Shown here: positions 1 through 9,411 of the stretch, one piece after another | How the letters are laid out: the number at the start of each line of letters is the position of its first letter | How positions within the stretch are numbered: the first letter of the stretch is position 1 | Assembly: GCA_910584915.1 (NCBI GenBank) | Contig: CAJUDM010000007.1 | Span: 104,593 to 168,592, forward strand | Direction: 5' to 3' | Source: an uncultured Lachnospiraceae bacterium | Lineage (GTDB): Bacteria; Bacillota; Clostridia; Lachnospirales; Lachnospiraceae | DNA: 64,000 nt | Notes under the pieces: generated by a model | The model's input: the letters and a program-made list of their open reading frames with translations, nothing else | Databases searched by the model: none | What the model was told of the DNA's origin: nothing | Made by a program: the position numbers and the translations under genes

Positions 1-78
1 GGCGATAAAAATACCCGCCTTCGTCATCAGGCGCCCGAACATACTGTCATTACTCAAAAATCGTGTCACCGCATTCAT
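1..78 (-). CDS. Start of a DUF624/YesL-like membrane protein (partial, runs off the window)
   Basis: Only the first 26 codons are inside the window, beginning MNAVTRFLSNDSMFGRLM. The ATG overlaps the stop of the upstream alpha-galactosidase reading frame in an ATGA arrangement, and GGAGGG lies just upstream, so it is translationally coupled as the last visible gene of the sugar operon. The opening resembles YesL/DUF624 membrane proteins (an 'xxDSxFGRLMxxxG' start before the first membrane helix), which often sit in carbohydrate ABC operons. The identification rests on this short stretch and the context only. Confidence 0.45.
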   Translation of the reverse strand, partial: MNAVTRFLSNDSMFGRLMTKAGIFIA

Positions 79-2343
79 TCTGAACCCTCCTTCACAAAAT
101 AATACTGCACCGCCGGATAATCCCCTTTCAGGATCGGCAGCGTAAATCCGCCGTACATCAGCGCCGCACCGCTGTAATACTTCCCTTCCGTCTTTTCCAG
201 ATACACCGCCTCCTCCCGCAGCCCTTTTAACCTGACATGGATCGGTGTGGGATTTGCCTGAGGGGAGACCACCACCACATTTAACAGTGCTTCCGCCCCA
301 TCTTTCGAGGCAAACTGCCATGCCGTAAAATAAGTGTCCGCTATGGCATCCGTCAGACGGTAATAGTCGCCCCACTGGATCAGCGGATAATACGCTTTAA
401 ACTGGTCGATCTGCTCCGCTATCTCCTGCCTTTCCGCCTCATCCAGCAAAGCCAGATCCAGTTCACAGCCAAAAGTTCCCGACATCGCCACTACGCCCCT
501 TGTGCGCAGCGGCGTGCTGCGCCCTGTCTGATGGTTGGGACACGCCGACACATGGGCTCCCATCGCGGACACCGGATAGCCGAAACTCGTCCCATACTGG
601 ATCTTCAGACGGGCTATGGCATCCGTATCATCGCTGCACCAGATCTGCGGCGAATAACAGAGCATCCCGCAGTCAAACCGCCCGCCCCCGCCGCTGCACC
701 CCTCGAAGAGCACATCGGGAAAAGCCTCTGTCAGTCTCTCGAGCAGGGCATACACCCCCAGTATATAGCGATGCCCCGCCTCCCCCTGTCTCTCAGGCGC
801 AAGCACTCTGCTGTAGATATCCGACAGATTGCGGTTCATATCCCATTTGATATAATCGATGGGATGTTCCGAAAGGAGCGTCCTCAACGCCTCATACAGA
901 TAATCCTGCACTTCCTGCCTCCCCATATCCAGGGCAAGCTGGCATCTGCCCATCACCGGCTCCCTGCCCGGCACCGAAAGCGCCCAGTCCGGATGTGCCT
1001 TATAGAGATCGCTGTCTTCATTGACCATCTCCGGTTCCACCCAGATCCCGAACTTCATGCCCATTTTGTTTATTTTCTCAATCAGAGAATTTAAATTTCC
1101 ACCCAGCTTCTCCTCATTGACATACCAGTCCCCCAGGCCATCCGTCTCACAATCCCGCCTGCCAAACCATCCATCGTCCAAAACCAGCATCTCTATTCCC
1201 AGTTCACCGGCTTTTTCCGCGATGTCAAGCAGTTTTTCCGCCGTGAAATCAAAATAGGTAGCCTCCCAGTTGTTGATCAGGATCGGCCGTCTCGCCTTCT
1301 TATATTTGCCGCGGCAGATATGTTCTCTGATAAAGTCTGCATAATTGTGACTCAGCCCGGTGAGCCCCCTGCCGCTGTAGGAAAGAAGCACTTCCGGCAT
1401 CACAAAGCTTTCTCCCCGCTCCAGTTTCCACAGAAACTGCTCCTCCTGGATGCCAAGCACCATCCGCACCGCCCGCATCTGCGTCTTTTCTATCTCGATC
1501 TGGAAGCTTCCGGAATACACCAGCATGGCGCCCAGACATTCCCCGTAATCCTCCGATGTCTCCGGCAGAGCCAGTATGGCAAAAGGATTGTGCTGGTGGC
1601 TGCTGCTGCCCCGTCTGGATGATATCTTCTGGATGCCGTCCATCAGCTTTCTCCGCTCCGCCTGGCGCTCCATACAGTGACGTCCTGGGAAATGGATCAG
1701 CTCCCAGTCTCCGAAGGGGATATCCAGACAGGCGGAAAGGGCTTTATGAAGCTGCACAGTCCCCGCCGTCTCATTCAGGATCTCCGCGCTCCTCGTGATC
1801 ACATCCTCCTTTTCGAAGACACCATAGTAGAGCCGCAGCGTAAGCCCTGTCACAGGATCTCTCATCTGTATCACCAGGCTGAGCGCCATCCCCGCTTCAT
1901 CATATGCCGCCGATATTCCAAAAGAAGCGCACAGCAAATGGGAGCTTGAGCGCCATCCCCGCTTCATCATATGCCGCCGGCAGCCCGGACAACGCATATT
2001 TCCCCTGCCTTATCTCATGGCTCTCATACCGGAAATCCGCGCTGTAACTCCCGTCCGGATTTTGCACGGAAAGACAGCTCACCCGGTAATCTCCGATATC
2101 GCTGCCCGGGTACTCCTGGCAGATATTGTCCAGCGAAAAATCTCTCCTGTCCATCAGCCGGTAAGGATTGGCGGAAAATCCGCAGTCCGAATAATAGTGC
2201 ATATACTCCATATTGCTGCTGCCCGTATTTTTTCCATAGTAGAGATGGTGCAGATATCCATGCTCATCCACCTGCATCTGATAAGAAGTCCGATCTGTAT
2301 GTAATGTAAAAGTGCGGCTCTCTCTATCCCATAGTATACCCAT
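75..2343 (-). pseudogene. GH36 alpha-galactosidase, reading frame broken by a 67-bp repeat insertion
   Basis: Family GH36 enzymes remove terminal alpha-galactose from raffinose-type oligosaccharides in the cytoplasm. The N-terminal half (from about 2343) and C-terminal half (to 75) are in different frames. Both frames read AAYDEAGMAL at the break, because a 33-bp direct repeat (1880-1912 and 1947-1979) flanks a 34-bp spacer. Removing one 67-bp unit gives one frame of about 733 codons, the normal GH36 length. Catalytic regions are intact downstream: DYIKWDMNR (nucleophile Asp) and CSGGGGRFD...SDDTD (acid/base). The ATG at 2343 has GGGAGAAG upstream; the ATG at 2361 has no ribosome site. It lies after the AraC gene in the operon. 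As written the enzyme would be truncated after about 147 residues. A sequencing or assembly error is possible but the clean repeat argues for a real slippage event. Confidence 0.85.
1880..1979. repeat. 33-bp direct repeat pair, period 67 bp, inside the GH36 gene
   Basis: The two copies at 1880-1912 and 1947-1979 are identical and are separated by 34 bp. The 67-bp period is not a multiple of three, so gain of one unit shifts the frame by one. Loss of one unit by slippage or recombination restores the ORF. Confidence 0.9.
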
Positions 2344-2379
2344 GACACTTCTCCCAATCATTCTGATAATAAATTCTTT

Positions 2380-3273
2380 TTATGATAAATCCTGCTTCCG
2401 TCCCCAGTCCTCCTTCGTGATATGAAGCCGGTATTCACTGGGGCTCATTTCGTAAATCTTTTTGAACATTTTTGTAAAGGCGAGCGGATTGTCATATCCG
2501 ATCTTCTTCGCCACCTCCTGGATCGGCATCTCCGTCGTCCGCAAAAGTTCACAGCTCTTCTCCAGCCTGTAGTGCAGCAGGTACTGCTGTGGGGACATCT
2601 TTGTCTTTTTCTTAAAAATATCCGACAGATAGCTGCGGTTGATGCCCACATATCCCGCCAGATCGGCAATCGTAATATGGCTGTAATTCTTTTTGATCAG
2701 ATCCACCGCACAGTCCACATACATATCCGGCAGATAGGCAGGCTGATACGGACTGTTATGTCCGGATTTAGAATAGGACTCCGCCGCCAGCGACAAAAAC
2801 TCATACATGATAGCGGTCCTCTTCAGAAGCGACGAGATACCGGGCTTCATCTCCTGCATCATCCGTTCCGCAGTCTTTATAAACGCCTCCGGCTCCACCC
2901 TGCAGTCCTGTGTGTAAACGCCCTCCCCGAAACCGCACAATTCGGCGTAGTAGGATGCGCTCCTGCCGTCAAACGCGAGCCAGCAGTAACTCCACGGATT
3001 TTCCGCATCCGCATAATAGACAACCGTCTCCCCCGGTTTGATTATAAACATCTGCCCTGCCCTCACAGTCATAAAACTGTCCGGCGTCTGATAATACCCC
3101 TTGCCCGAGAAGACGACATGCAGATGGTATCCTTCTCTCGCCACAGGCCCCAGGTGCTGGGAAGGGGCGCAGCGCTCCCTCCCGCACAGGGTAAGATATA
3201 ACTCTTCCGATATTTTCTGATAATAGGCAATACTGCTGTAGTGGGGCGTATCCCACCGTCTTATCTCACTCAT
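2380..3273 (-). CDS. AraC-family transcriptional regulator
   Basis: A protein of about 297 residues. The N-terminal half is a cupin-like sugar-sensing domain (HLHVVFSGKGYY...QMFIIKPGE). The C-terminal 95 residues carry the two AraC helix-turn-helix units (IADLAGYVGINRSYLSDIFK and IQEVAKKIGYDNPLAFTKMF), ending in the usual PSEYR. The ATG at 3273 was chosen because GGAGGAAAG lies upstream and the longer frame starts inside the upstream permease. It begins 4 nt after the permease stop and is followed by the GH36 gene, so it probably controls this sugar operon, with an alpha-galactoside as likely effector (inference). Confidence 0.9.
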   Translation of the reverse strand: MSEIRRWDTPHYSSIAYYQKISEELYLTLCGRERCAPSQHLGPVAREGYHLHVVFSGKGYYQTPDSFMTVRAGQMFIIKPGETVVYYADAENPWSYCWLAFDGRSASYYAELCGFGEGVYTQDCRVEPEAFIKTAERMMQEMKPGISSLLKRTAIMYEFLSLAAESYSKSGHNSPYQPAYLPDMYVDCAVDLIKKNYSHITIADLAGYVGINRSYLSDIFKKKTKMSPQQYLLHYRLEKSCELLRTTEMPIQEVAKKIGYDNPLAFTKMFKKIYEMSPSEYRLHITKEDWGRKQDLS

Positions 3274-3277
3274 TCTT

Positions 3278-4105
3278 TTATAACTTTCCTCCGGAAGTTG
3301 CGATTCCCTCCACAAACTGTTTCTGGAAGATCACATAGATCACGATCATCGGCAGGCACGCCATCAGTGCAGCCGCCATCAGCTCCGGATAGTTGGAACT
3401 GAACTGTCCCTGCATCTTTGCCAGCGCCGCGGACAGTGTTGTCTTTGCGCTTTCGGAACAGACGATCATCGGCCACATCAGATCCTTAAAGGCGAACACC
3501 GCCGTGAAAATACCCAGGGATATCATGGCGCTTCTGGTCAGCGGCGCCATGATCAGCAGAAACCTCTGCCCGTAGTTGCAACCGTCCACCATCGCCGCCT
3601 CCTCCATGTCTTTGGACAGTCCCTGGAAACTGGTCTTCAACAGAAATGTCCCGAAAGCTGTCACCATACCCGGAAATACCAGGGCAAACATCTTATTCAA
3701 CATGCCCAGTTTCGATACCATAACATACTGAGGAATAATGAAGATCTGCCCCGGCACCATCATCTGGATCATCACCAGCGCAAAGGCGACGTTCTTTCCC
3801 GGAAACTTCATGCGCCCGAAGGCGTAACCCGCCATCGTCGCCGTCAACACCGCACAGACCACACGGAAAAAGATCATCAGCAGTGTATTTTTATAGAGCA
3901 CAAGAAAATTATAGCTCTTCCAGACATTTTTGAAACTGTCAAATTTCCAGCTCGAAGGCAATATCACAAAAGGATTGACGCTTGTGGCTTCACTGATCGT
4001 CTTAAACGCCGTCAGAAGCATCCATAAAAAGGGAACGATCATCACGAAAGCCATCAGGATCAGTATCACATGGATCAAAACCGCATTACATTTTTCTTTT
4101 CTCAT
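3278..4105 (-). CDS. Carbohydrate ABC transporter permease (MalG/CUT1 type)
   Basis: A 275-residue integral membrane protein with about six hydrophobic segments. The cytoplasmic EAA loop is visible as EEAAMVDGCNYGQRFLLIM, the site that docks the ATPase. The N-terminal helix (LIHVILILMAFVMIVPFLWM) followed by LLTAFK is typical of MalG-like subunits. It is the second permease after 4122-5009, 16 nt downstream of it. No ATPase gene is present in the window, as is usual for CUT1 systems that share an MsmK-type ATPase encoded elsewhere. Confidence 0.93.
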   Translation of the reverse strand: MRKEKCNAVLIHVILILMAFVMIVPFLWMLLTAFKTISEATSVNPFVILPSSWKFDSFKNVWKSYNFLVLYKNTLLMIFFRVVCAVLTATMAGYAFGRMKFPGKNVAFALVMIQMMVPGQIFIIPQYVMVSKLGMLNKMFALVFPGMVTAFGTFLLKTSFQGLSKDMEEAAMVDGCNYGQRFLLIMAPLTRSAMISLGIFTAVFAFKDLMWPMIVCSESAKTTLSAALAKMQGQFSSNYPELMAAALMACLPMIVIYVIFQKQFVEGIATSGGKL

Positions 4106-4121
4106 CTGCTCATCTCCTCCC

Positions 4122-5009
4122 CTAATTATAGAACACCCATTTTTTCTCCGCCTTCTGGCAGAGCACGGTCAGCGCCAGGATCACCAGAAGAAGCAATATC
4201 ACAAAAGTTGCGCCGCAGCCTTTATTGCCGTAAGTAAAGGCATACCTGTAAAATACCGGCACCACAGTCTCCACCTTGCCAAGCGCCGGGTTTGACGTAT
4301 CCATCACCATGTAGATCAGGTCAAACTGCTGCAGCGCACCGATGATCCTTGTCTGCACAATAAAGAATATCGTGGGGCTTAAAAGCGGTATCGTGACATA
4401 GAAAAACTGCCTGATGCCGGTGGCTCCGTCGATGGATGCCGCCTCATAGTAATCTCTCGGGATCTCCTGCAGCCCGCCGATCATCAATACCATATTATAC
4501 CCCAGAATGGACCACACGCCAATGATGCCGATGGATACCCAGGCGATCTTCGGGTCGGATATCCATGCCGTATCCGTGCCGAAAATATGGTTCAGCAGGC
4601 CGTACTGCTGGTTAAAAAGCCATTTCCACACCATGGCGACTGCCGCCGGCGCCGCTACCATGGGCAGGAAATATATTGTCCTGTACACACTGCGCCCTCT
4701 CATCTTCCGGTTTAACAAAACCGCCAGCACCAGCGCGATGCATACGGAAAACGGAACTTCTATGAGTGCATATTTAAAAGTGTTCCACAAACTGATCCAA
4801 AACTCCCCGCCGGATAATACGTCTATGTAATTTTTCAGCCCTACAAATGTATTGCCTCTGCCAAAATCGCCCGTCTCACAGAAACTCTGCCAGACCGTGT
4901 TGATGATCGGGTAAAAGTTCAGGACGACCAGGCCGATCATCGTCGGCGCGATAAAAAACCAGCACCAGCGCGCCTCCGTTTTTTCCGCTTTCGTCATTTT
5001 CCGTTTCAT
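4122..5009 (-). CDS. Carbohydrate ABC transporter permease (MalF/UgpA type)
   Basis: A 295-residue membrane protein with a basic N-terminus, a first TM helix near residues 14-35 (WCWFFIAPTMIGLVVLNFYP), five further segments and the EAA loop (EAASIDGATGIRQFFYVTIP). This is the MalF-like partner of the next permease. It lies 16 nt after the binding-protein gene in the same operon. The substrate is not shown by the sequence; an alpha-galactoside is inferred from the GH36 gene downstream. Confidence 0.93.
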   Translation of the reverse strand: MKRKMTKAEKTEARWCWFFIAPTMIGLVVLNFYPIINTVWQSFCETGDFGRGNTFVGLKNYIDVLSGGEFWISLWNTFKYALIEVPFSVCIALVLAVLLNRKMRGRSVYRTIYFLPMVAAPAAVAMVWKWLFNQQYGLLNHIFGTDTAWISDPKIAWVSIGIIGVWSILGYNMVLMIGGLQEIPRDYYEAASIDGATGIRQFFYVTIPLLSPTIFFIVQTRIIGALQQFDLIYMVMDTSNPALGKVETVVPVFYRYAFTYGNKGCGATFVILLLLVILALTVLCQKAEKKWVFYN

Positions 5010-5025
5010 ACTCCGCTTCCCCCTG

Positions 5026-6336
5026 TTATTCCTGTGCTAGCTGGGCATTCATGTTTTCCGCTATCGTCCGGCATGTCGCTTCCATCGTCGATGTATCATT
5101 CCAGGCGCCCACCAGATTCTCACCCATCATGGTCTCCCAGTTGGTGGTGTATTTGCTGCAGGGACGGAAGATCAGAGTGCCCTGTTCTTCCATATCCAGA
5201 AAGGCATCGATATTCATGCCCTCAAAAGCCGACGCATAGGAGTCCGACGCGCCCAGATATCCCGCCATCGTCACGCCCAGATCAGCCTGTTTCACCTGAT
5301 TCTCCTCGCTGCAAAACCACTCGATCAGTTCCCATGCCGCATCTGGTGCATCCGTATTCGCCGCTGCCGCCCAGCCGATGCCGTTGTAGATAGAACATCT
5401 CTCACCTTCGTCCACCGCGCCGTTCCCATTTCTGTCACAGTAAGGCAGCATCGCCCAGCCGTAATTTTCACTGTTGTCGCTTGTATAGAAAGTGTTGATA
5501 TTCCAGCTTCCCTGTGTCGTCATCGCCACAACGCCGGAGTTAAACAGAGTGCCGCAGCCGTTCTCTGAGATGACGGACTGAGGCGGCATCGTATCCTTGA
5601 TCAATTTGCCGAGAAATTCCATCGCCTCCAGGGTTTTCGGATCGTCCATGCCGGAAGTTTTCTTGTCCTCGCTGATAATATAACCGCCGAAATCATAGAC
5701 GATATTCCACCAGCCGTCCTGATTGTTTCCCACATCGATAGCATAGCCGTAGGCATTTCCCGCTCCCGCGTCCGTGATCGCCTTCGCCGCATCATAAAAG
5801 TCGTCCCATGTCCAGGTCTCATCCGGATAAGCCACATTGTACTGATCGAAAACCGCTTTGTTATAGCACAGAGCTATCGTGTCGTGGTCCTTCGGCACCG
5901 CGTACTGCACATCGTTCATACGGTACATCCCCGCAATCCCCTCATAGTAATTCGTCATATCGATCTTGTCGGACGCCTCGATCCTGCTGTTCAGATCGAG
6001 CAGCATATCGTTCTCCATGTACTTTTGCGCCACATTGGAATGCATCCAGAAGACGTCCGGCATATCGCCGCCCGTCGCTCCCGCCTCCAGCAGCGTCCAG
6101 TATTCATCCCAGCCCAGTGTCTGAATATTTACCTTGATGCCGGACTGCGCCGTCCACTCATCCGCGATCTGCTGCAGGCCGTCCACCTGTGCTCCGTCCC
6201 AGATCTTTACTTCCAGCGCATCCGCACTGCCGGATGCCCCCCCGCTTCCTGTGCCTGCCTCTTCTGCGCCGCAGGCGGTCATGGCAAGCGCCGCCGCTAT
6301 CGCCAGCCCTGTTGCAACTGCTCTTTGTTTCATCAT
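5026..6336 (-). CDS. Extracellular sugar-binding lipoprotein of the ABC transporter
   Basis: A family 1 solute-binding protein of 436 residues. It has a lipoprotein signal peptide with the lipobox LAMTACG, a Gly/Ser-rich linker, then the binding-protein fold (VKIWDGAQVDGLQQIADEWT near the start; PDVFWMHSNVAQKYMENDM). After diacylglycerol transfer the Cys would anchor it outside the membrane. Two ATG codons are adjacent; GGAGG sits just upstream of both. It is the first gene of the sugar operon, where the most abundant component is usually encoded. Confidence 0.93.
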   Translation of the reverse strand: MMKQRAVATGLAIAAALAMTACGAEEAGTGSGGASGSADALEVKIWDGAQVDGLQQIADEWTAQSGIKVNIQTLGWDEYWTLLEAGATGGDMPDVFWMHSNVAQKYMENDMLLDLNSRIEASDKIDMTNYYEGIAGMYRMNDVQYAVPKDHDTIALCYNKAVFDQYNVAYPDETWTWDDFYDAAKAITDAGAGNAYGYAIDVGNNQDGWWNIVYDFGGYIISEDKKTSGMDDPKTLEAMEFLGKLIKDTMPPQSVISENGCGTLFNSGVVAMTTQGSWNINTFYTSDNSENYGWAMLPYCDRNGNGAVDEGERCSIYNGIGWAAAANTDAPDAAWELIEWFCSEENQVKQADLGVTMAGYLGASDSYASAFEGMNIDAFLDMEEQGTLIFRPCSKYTTNWETMMGENLVGAWNDTSTMEATCRTIAENMNAQLAQE

Positions 6337-6798
6337 TGGAAACCTCCTTCATGTTATAAACTTTTTCATACGGAGCCCTCAATGTTCTCTCCATATGCTC
6401 TTTTTCCGGTAACCTCAGTATAACAAGAAGCCTGTTCCCCTCATATGGCCTGCTGTCGGAAGCACATGTCCTTATGTCAGATATTTTTCGTCATTTTTTA
6501 TATGATTTGCACAAAAACCGTCTGGATGTCTTGCCGTACAGACGGTTTTGCGATATATGCGGTCTGTTTTCCCATACCTTTTGTCGCATACCTTTTGTCA
6601 TGTCAAAATCCGTTTTTTCAAAAATACAAAAACCCGCGGCGGCATATCCTGACATCAGGTATGCCGCCGCAGGCTCCTCCCTGGCTTTCGCCGTTATATC
6701 ATTTCAATTTTCCTCCTCATCACACGGGTATCCGAGACAGACAGCGCCACCGTCTCCTCGGACACCTTCCCGTCCGCAAAATGATCCTTCTGTGCGTT
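6337..6798. other. Intergenic region between the sugar operon and the anti-sigma-like gene
   Basis: 462 bp without a convincing gene. It holds the leader and presumed promoter of the sugar operon (a TATACT-like -10 at 6417-6422 on the minus strand, with no good -35, as expected for an activator-dependent promoter) and a terminator hairpin near 6640. The frames open here lack ribosome sites and look like shadows. Confidence 0.5.
6615..6671 (-). terminator. Rho-independent terminator of the 6799-7611 gene
   Basis: Perfect 11-bp stem GCGGCGGCATA / TATGCCGCCGC (6636-6646 with 6660-6670), extended by a CCTG/CAGG inner stem. On the minus strand it is followed by GGGTTTTTGTATTTTTG. Confidence 0.75.
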
Positions 6799-7611
6799 TC
6801 ACTGATCACTCCGCCCGATCACTTCCTTCGCCATCGCGAACATCTCCTCACCGGTGAGCGCCGTGTCATTCCCCAGCAGATCATAGTATACGCCGTCTTT
6901 CTCCCACAACACATGAGTCATCTGTGCATACTCTACCTCATCCGATCCCACGGAGATCTCATAGTCGTCCCTCTCCAGGTTCGCCTTATCCTCCTCGGTC
7001 AGTTCATAGCCCTCGGGGACAAACTTGTAGGTATATACATCATACCTGAGCGCAATATCGCCGCACTGGTCCGTCAGATCCGGCTCTTTATCCTGCTCTC
7101 CTTTTTCCGGCCTCATATCAACATACAGAGCGATATCGCTCACACCGTCCCTTATATAGTCCACATTCAGCTCAGGGAAAGTATACACCGTCTCCTGATT
7201 TTCATCCACGGCGTGTGTGTCTCCCACCCACATCTCCTCAAAGCTGTAGCCGTTGCTGAAACTCTCCGGTACATCCGCGGAAAACCCCAGTTTCTCCTCC
7301 GCTTTGTCAAGTTCCGCATAAGAATAACTCTGTGCATAACCGGAAATATATCCCTTGGTCTTTCCCGCAAAGACGCCCCCTGAAATGAGGAGACATGCCG
7401 CCGCCACGCCGATCACTAATTTCTTTGTATTAAAATGCTTTTTCATGGAAACCTCCTGTTCTCCGGGCAGAGGGATCGGTATGACCTTCCCCTGCCTGCG
7501 GATCTCACTGTCAATTTTCTGTTTCAATGTTTCGGAAGCCGAAATGCCGCCCGCGTGCATTTCCAATGCCATTTTTATCTTATCGTCAAATTTTTTATCT
7601 CTGATCTTCAT
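6799..7611 (-). CDS. Membrane anti-sigma-factor-like protein (DUF4367-like)
   Basis: A 270-residue protein with a cytoplasmic N-terminus of about 60 residues, one TM helix (KLVIGVAAACLLISGGVFAG, about 65-84) and an extracellular domain with repeated acidic stretches and YSFEEMWVGDTHAV. This layout, and its place directly downstream of an ECF sigma gene, suggest a membrane-anchored regulator of that sigma factor. The C-terminal part resembles DUF4367-type domains, but the assignment is by layout. The ATG at 7611 has AGAGGA upstream. The 168 bp between it and the sigma gene are filled by degenerate tandem repeats. Confidence 0.65.
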   Translation of the reverse strand: MKIRDKKFDDKIKMALEMHAGGISASETLKQKIDSEIRRQGKVIPIPLPGEQEVSMKKHFNTKKLVIGVAAACLLISGGVFAGKTKGYISGYAQSYSYAELDKAEEKLGFSADVPESFSNGYSFEEMWVGDTHAVDENQETVYTFPELNVDYIRDGVSDIALYVDMRPEKGEQDKEPDLTDQCGDIALRYDVYTYKFVPEGYELTEEDKANLERDDYEISVGSDEVEYAQMTHVLWEKDGVYYDLLGNDTALTGEEMFAMAKEVIGRSDQ

Positions 7612-7621
7612 GCATTCCTCT

Positions 7622-7781
7622 TTCCTGCACCGGTTTTATCGTGCATACACCCGTTTTGTCGTGCATATATCCGCTCTGTCCGTGCATACACCTGCTTCAT
7701 CCGTGCCTGCACTTTGCATACACCTGCTCCATCTGTGCCTGCACCTGCTCTATCTGTGCATATTCATGTTCTGCTGCGCCT
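7622..7781. repeat. Degenerate 20-21 bp tandem repeat between sigma and anti-sigma genes
   Basis: At least six imperfect units built on GTGCATACACCTGCTYYATC start at about 7641, 7661, 7682, 7714, 7735 and 7756. They lie between the stop of the sigma gene and the start of the anti-sigma-like gene. No coding frame is maintained through them. Confidence 0.75.
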
Positions 7782-8337
7782 ATACGCACTCCGCCTTAAA
7801 GTTCGCCCGACCTTCCAGTTCCCCTTTCAGAAACTTTCTCGCCGTGTGCAGCCTTGACTTCACCGTTCCCTCCCGGCAGGCGAGCATCTCCGCGATCTGT
7901 GCCACAGAGAGTTCGTTGTAGTAGTAAAGCACCACCACCGTCCGCTGTTTCACCGGCAGAGCCTCCACCGCCCGGAAGATCATCTCGGCTTCTTCCTGTT
8001 TTATCATCTGTCCCAGAGGAGAGAGAACCGTCTGGCTTTCCGAAAGAGACTCTATCTCCTCATCCGGAACTTCCCTGCTTCTCTTTTTACCTATCCGGTA
8101 CGCTGTCCTCACAAGGATCTGCATCATCCACGGTTTCAATCCGGCGTCATTTTTCAGCTCGGAGATGTGAAGATAGACTTTGACAAAAGTTTCCTGCGCC
8201 GCATCCTCACTGTCCGGTTTATTGCCTGTGATCAGATAAGCCGTCCGGATCAACAGATTCTTATACTTTTCATACAACAGGTCGAAGGCTTCACGACTCC
8301 CCTTTTTTAACTGCTGTACCAGAATTTCATCTTCCAA
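7780..8337 (-). CDS. ECF-type RNA polymerase sigma factor
   Basis: A 185-residue sigma-70 family protein. Region 2 is visible (FDLLYEKYKNLLIRTAYLIT...SEDAAQETFVKVYLHI, about 18-60) and region 4 follows (LPVKQRTVVVLYYYNELSVA...MLACREGTVKSRLHTARKFL, about 125-175). The start is TTG, preceded by AGGAAACA. It is the first gene of a pair with the downstream membrane protein, which probably holds it inactive until an envelope signal arrives (inference from family behaviour). Confidence 0.93.
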   Translation of the reverse strand: MEDEILVQQLKKGSREAFDLLYEKYKNLLIRTAYLITGNKPDSEDAAQETFVKVYLHISELKNDAGLKPWMMQILVRTAYRIGKKRSREVPDEEIESLSESQTVLSPLGQMIKQEEAEMIFRAVEALPVKQRTVVVLYYYNELSVAQIAEMLACREGTVKSRLHTARKFLKGELEGRANFKAECV

Positions 8338-8433
8338 TGTTTCCTACTCCTCATTCTTTTGGTGCACCTGTTATTAAGAGCCGCAAAGCCTTCATTTGGT
8401 TCATTCTATTTTATTTTATTCTATTTTATTTTT

Positions 8434-8952
8434 TTAATTTGCCCTTTCTCTCTCATAGGCTTCAAACGTCCTGTCGTCAAAGAGCACCCATTTCACCACA
8501 TCCAGTTCTCCGGGATGCTCTTCGATAAATTTTTTCACTGTGCCCACGGCGATCTTGGCCGCCTCCTCCAGCGGAAAACAATAGATGCCTGTGGAGATGG
8601 ACGGAAAGGCAATGCTCCGTATACCGTTTTCCACAGCCAGCTCAAGACAGGATCGATAACAGGAAGCGAGAAGCTCATGCTCCCCTGACCTGCCGCCGTT
8701 CCAGCGCGGTCCCGGCGTATGGATCACATACTCACAGGGAAGCCTGTACGCTTTTGTGATCTTTGCCCTGCCTGTCCTGCATCCGTTCAATAGGCGGCAT
8801 TCCGCCAAAAGCTCCGGTCCTGCCGCCCGGTGGATCGCGCCGTCCACGCCGCCTCCTCCTAAAAGGGAAGTATTGGCGGCGTTCACGATTGCATGCACCC
8901 CGTGATCCTTTGTGATATCGCCTTTTAACATGATGATTTCTATCCTGTTCAT
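8434..8952 (-). CDS. Macrodomain protein (O-acetyl-ADP-ribose deacetylase-like)
   Basis: A 172-residue macrodomain that binds ADP-ribose and in related enzymes hydrolyses O-acetyl-ADP-ribose or removes ADP-ribose from proteins. Visible motifs: LKGDIT, VNAANTSLLGGGGVDGAIH (ligand loop with the catalytic Asn/Asp region) and AFPSISTGIYCFP (phosphate loop). The ATG at 8952 has AAAGGGG upstream. A longer frame from 8988 has no ribosome site. No sirtuin or ADP-ribosyltransferase gene is adjacent. An odd TTTTA-rich run at 8404-8437 follows the stop codon. Confidence 0.93.
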   Translation of the reverse strand: MNRIEIIMLKGDITKDHGVHAIVNAANTSLLGGGGVDGAIHRAAGPELLAECRLLNGCRTGRAKITKAYRLPCEYVIHTPGPRWNGGRSGEHELLASCYRSCLELAVENGIRSIAFPSISTGIYCFPLEEAAKIAVGTVKKFIEEHPGELDVVKWVLFDDRTFEAYERERAN

Positions 8953-9411
8953 TGTTCCGGTCTGTTCCCCTTTCCGCAATTTGTTCATGATTAAATCGGA
9001 TAAACTACCTGATTTTAAGATAACATCAATTTAAACGCTTTACAAGCTGATATGTGATATCATCATTTCAGCAACAGTCTACTCCATTTCATATAAGAAG
9101 ACATATCCGGCATCTGTCCTTAAAAATGCACTATGCAAAATATAGAGTCTCTCCTGAATTTTCAGAAATATTTTTACCATATTTTGTAGTTTTCAATTTT
9201 ATTTTTTACAAATATATTTTTATTTTTCTACATCATATTTTATATCTTATACTTGTCCTCCACCGTGGTATATGGTAAAAAGAATTAAGACCGGTCAAAA
9301 TATTGTTATTTTCTAAAACCACATGCACATCTGAACATTTTCCGTACTGTAGACAAATCCTTTTCTGAACACACGGATTCTGCTCAGGCATATCACAAAG
9401 GAGCATATCTT
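8953..9411. other. AT-rich intergenic region, no gene seen
   Basis: About 460 bp that is markedly more AT-rich than the flanking operons. It contains only short frames without ribosome sites. It probably carries the promoter of the Rpn-like gene and may mark the edge of an acquired segment. Confidence 0.5.

Noticed and set aside
7622..7781. Possible CRISPR array
   Set aside because: Units are contiguous and degenerate, without constant repeats separated by unique spacers, and no cas gene is near.
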